Position numbers and translations under genes: made by a program. The notes below the pieces were generated by a model that saw only the letters and a program-made list of their open reading frames with translations, ran no database searches and was not told the DNA's origin. From Muricoccus roseus (GTDB lineage Bacteria > Pseudomonadota > Alphaproteobacteria > Acetobacterales > Acetobacteraceae), in assembly GCF_900141905.1 (NCBI RefSeq), contig NZ_FQZF01000010.1:111627-175626 (forward strand): 64,000 nucleotides of DNA, in the 5' to 3' direction. Within the stretch, counting starts at the first letter, position 1; every line of letters begins with the position of its first letter. This document shows, piece by piece, positions 63,796-64,000 of the stretch.

Positions 63796-64000
63796 GAACT
63801 TGAGAGTTTGATCCTGGCTCAGAGCGAACGCTGGCGGCATGCTTAACACATGCAAGTCGCACGGGCAGCAATGTCAGTGGCGGACGGGTGAGTAACGCGT
63901 AGGAACATGTCCATGAGGTGGGGGACAACCCTGGGAAACTGGGGCTAATACCGCATATCGGCTGAGGCCGAAAGCCTTCGGGCGCCTTTGGAGTGGCCTG
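63796..64000 (+). rRNA. rrs: 16S ribosomal RNA, 5' part
   Basis: Begins GAACTTGAGAGTTTGATCCTGG, the universal 16S 5' end, continues with CTCAGAGCGAACGCTGGCGGCATGC and ACACATGCAAGTCGCACGG, then GTGAGTAACGCGTAGGAAC. The window ends within the first about 205 bases. The sequence type is alphaproteobacterial, compatible with Acetobacteraceae. Confidence 0.97.

Overview
The window is GC-rich DNA with dense, mostly one-directional gene runs and many start/stop overlaps (ATGA or GTGA). It ends in the 5' part of a 16S rRNA gene of alphaproteobacterial type. The gene mix (Bug/TctC, TRAP and ABC binding proteins, a succinyl-CoA:acetate CoA-transferase, many carboxylic-acid enzymes) fits an environmental Acetobacteraceae such as Roseomonas. 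That assignment is an inference, since no database search was possible.

Layout. 1-1.8 kb: creD beside a scar in which a response-regulator start is fused in frame to a histidine-kinase end. 1.9-8.7 kb: a minus-strand set coding for a [2Fe-2S]/[4Fe-4S] protein, a fumarate-reductase-like flavoprotein, a NuoF-like NADH-binding subunit and a dicarboxylate antiporter, with a divergent succinate CoA-transferase. 8.8-13.4 kb: an unusual pyruvate kinase, then a GntR regulator facing a DapA-family lyase and a TctC binding protein. 13.4-19.9 kb: a NitT/TauT-type ABC system split over both strands around a TetR regulator, with SDR, GNAT and DapA-like enzymes in the same operon. 19.9-33.2 kb: a long minus-strand run (MOSC, flavin reductase, XRE-cupin regulator, Pot-type ABC transporter, amidohydrolase, COG0523 GTPase, CocE hydrolase, TctC, TSUP exporter, an alpha/beta hydrolase without a normal start codon).

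33.4-37.3 kb: orphan DctP and TctC binding proteins, an MmgE/PrpD protein and a small secreted protein. 37.4-43.4 kb: LysR, an RND efflux pump and its divergent TetR repressor, with a clear operator over the pump promoter. 43.5-48.8 kb: PrpF, an M3 oligopeptidase, a VOC gene enclosed by inverted repeats that may be a small mobile element, and a class III aminotransferase. 49.1-56.1 kb: an operon of a C45-type amidohydrolase, a Dpp-type peptide ABC transporter and a GntR-like regulator that appears to carry two winged helices. 56.2-63.4 kb: LacI regulator divergent from a TRAP transporter, a VOC protein, a RuBisCO-like protein and a DUF1537 sugar-acid kinase. 63.4-64.0 kb: rRNA operon promoters, a boxB/boxA-like leader and the start of 16S rRNA.

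How the genes work together. Most of the window is uptake plus first-step catabolism of organic acids and related small molecules, each module with its own local regulator. The two modules most likely to hold undescribed biochemistry are the soluble-looking NADH:fumarate-reductase-like complex (3.5-7.0 kb) and the TRAP/VOC/RuBisCO-like/DUF1537 operon (57.3-63.4 kb).
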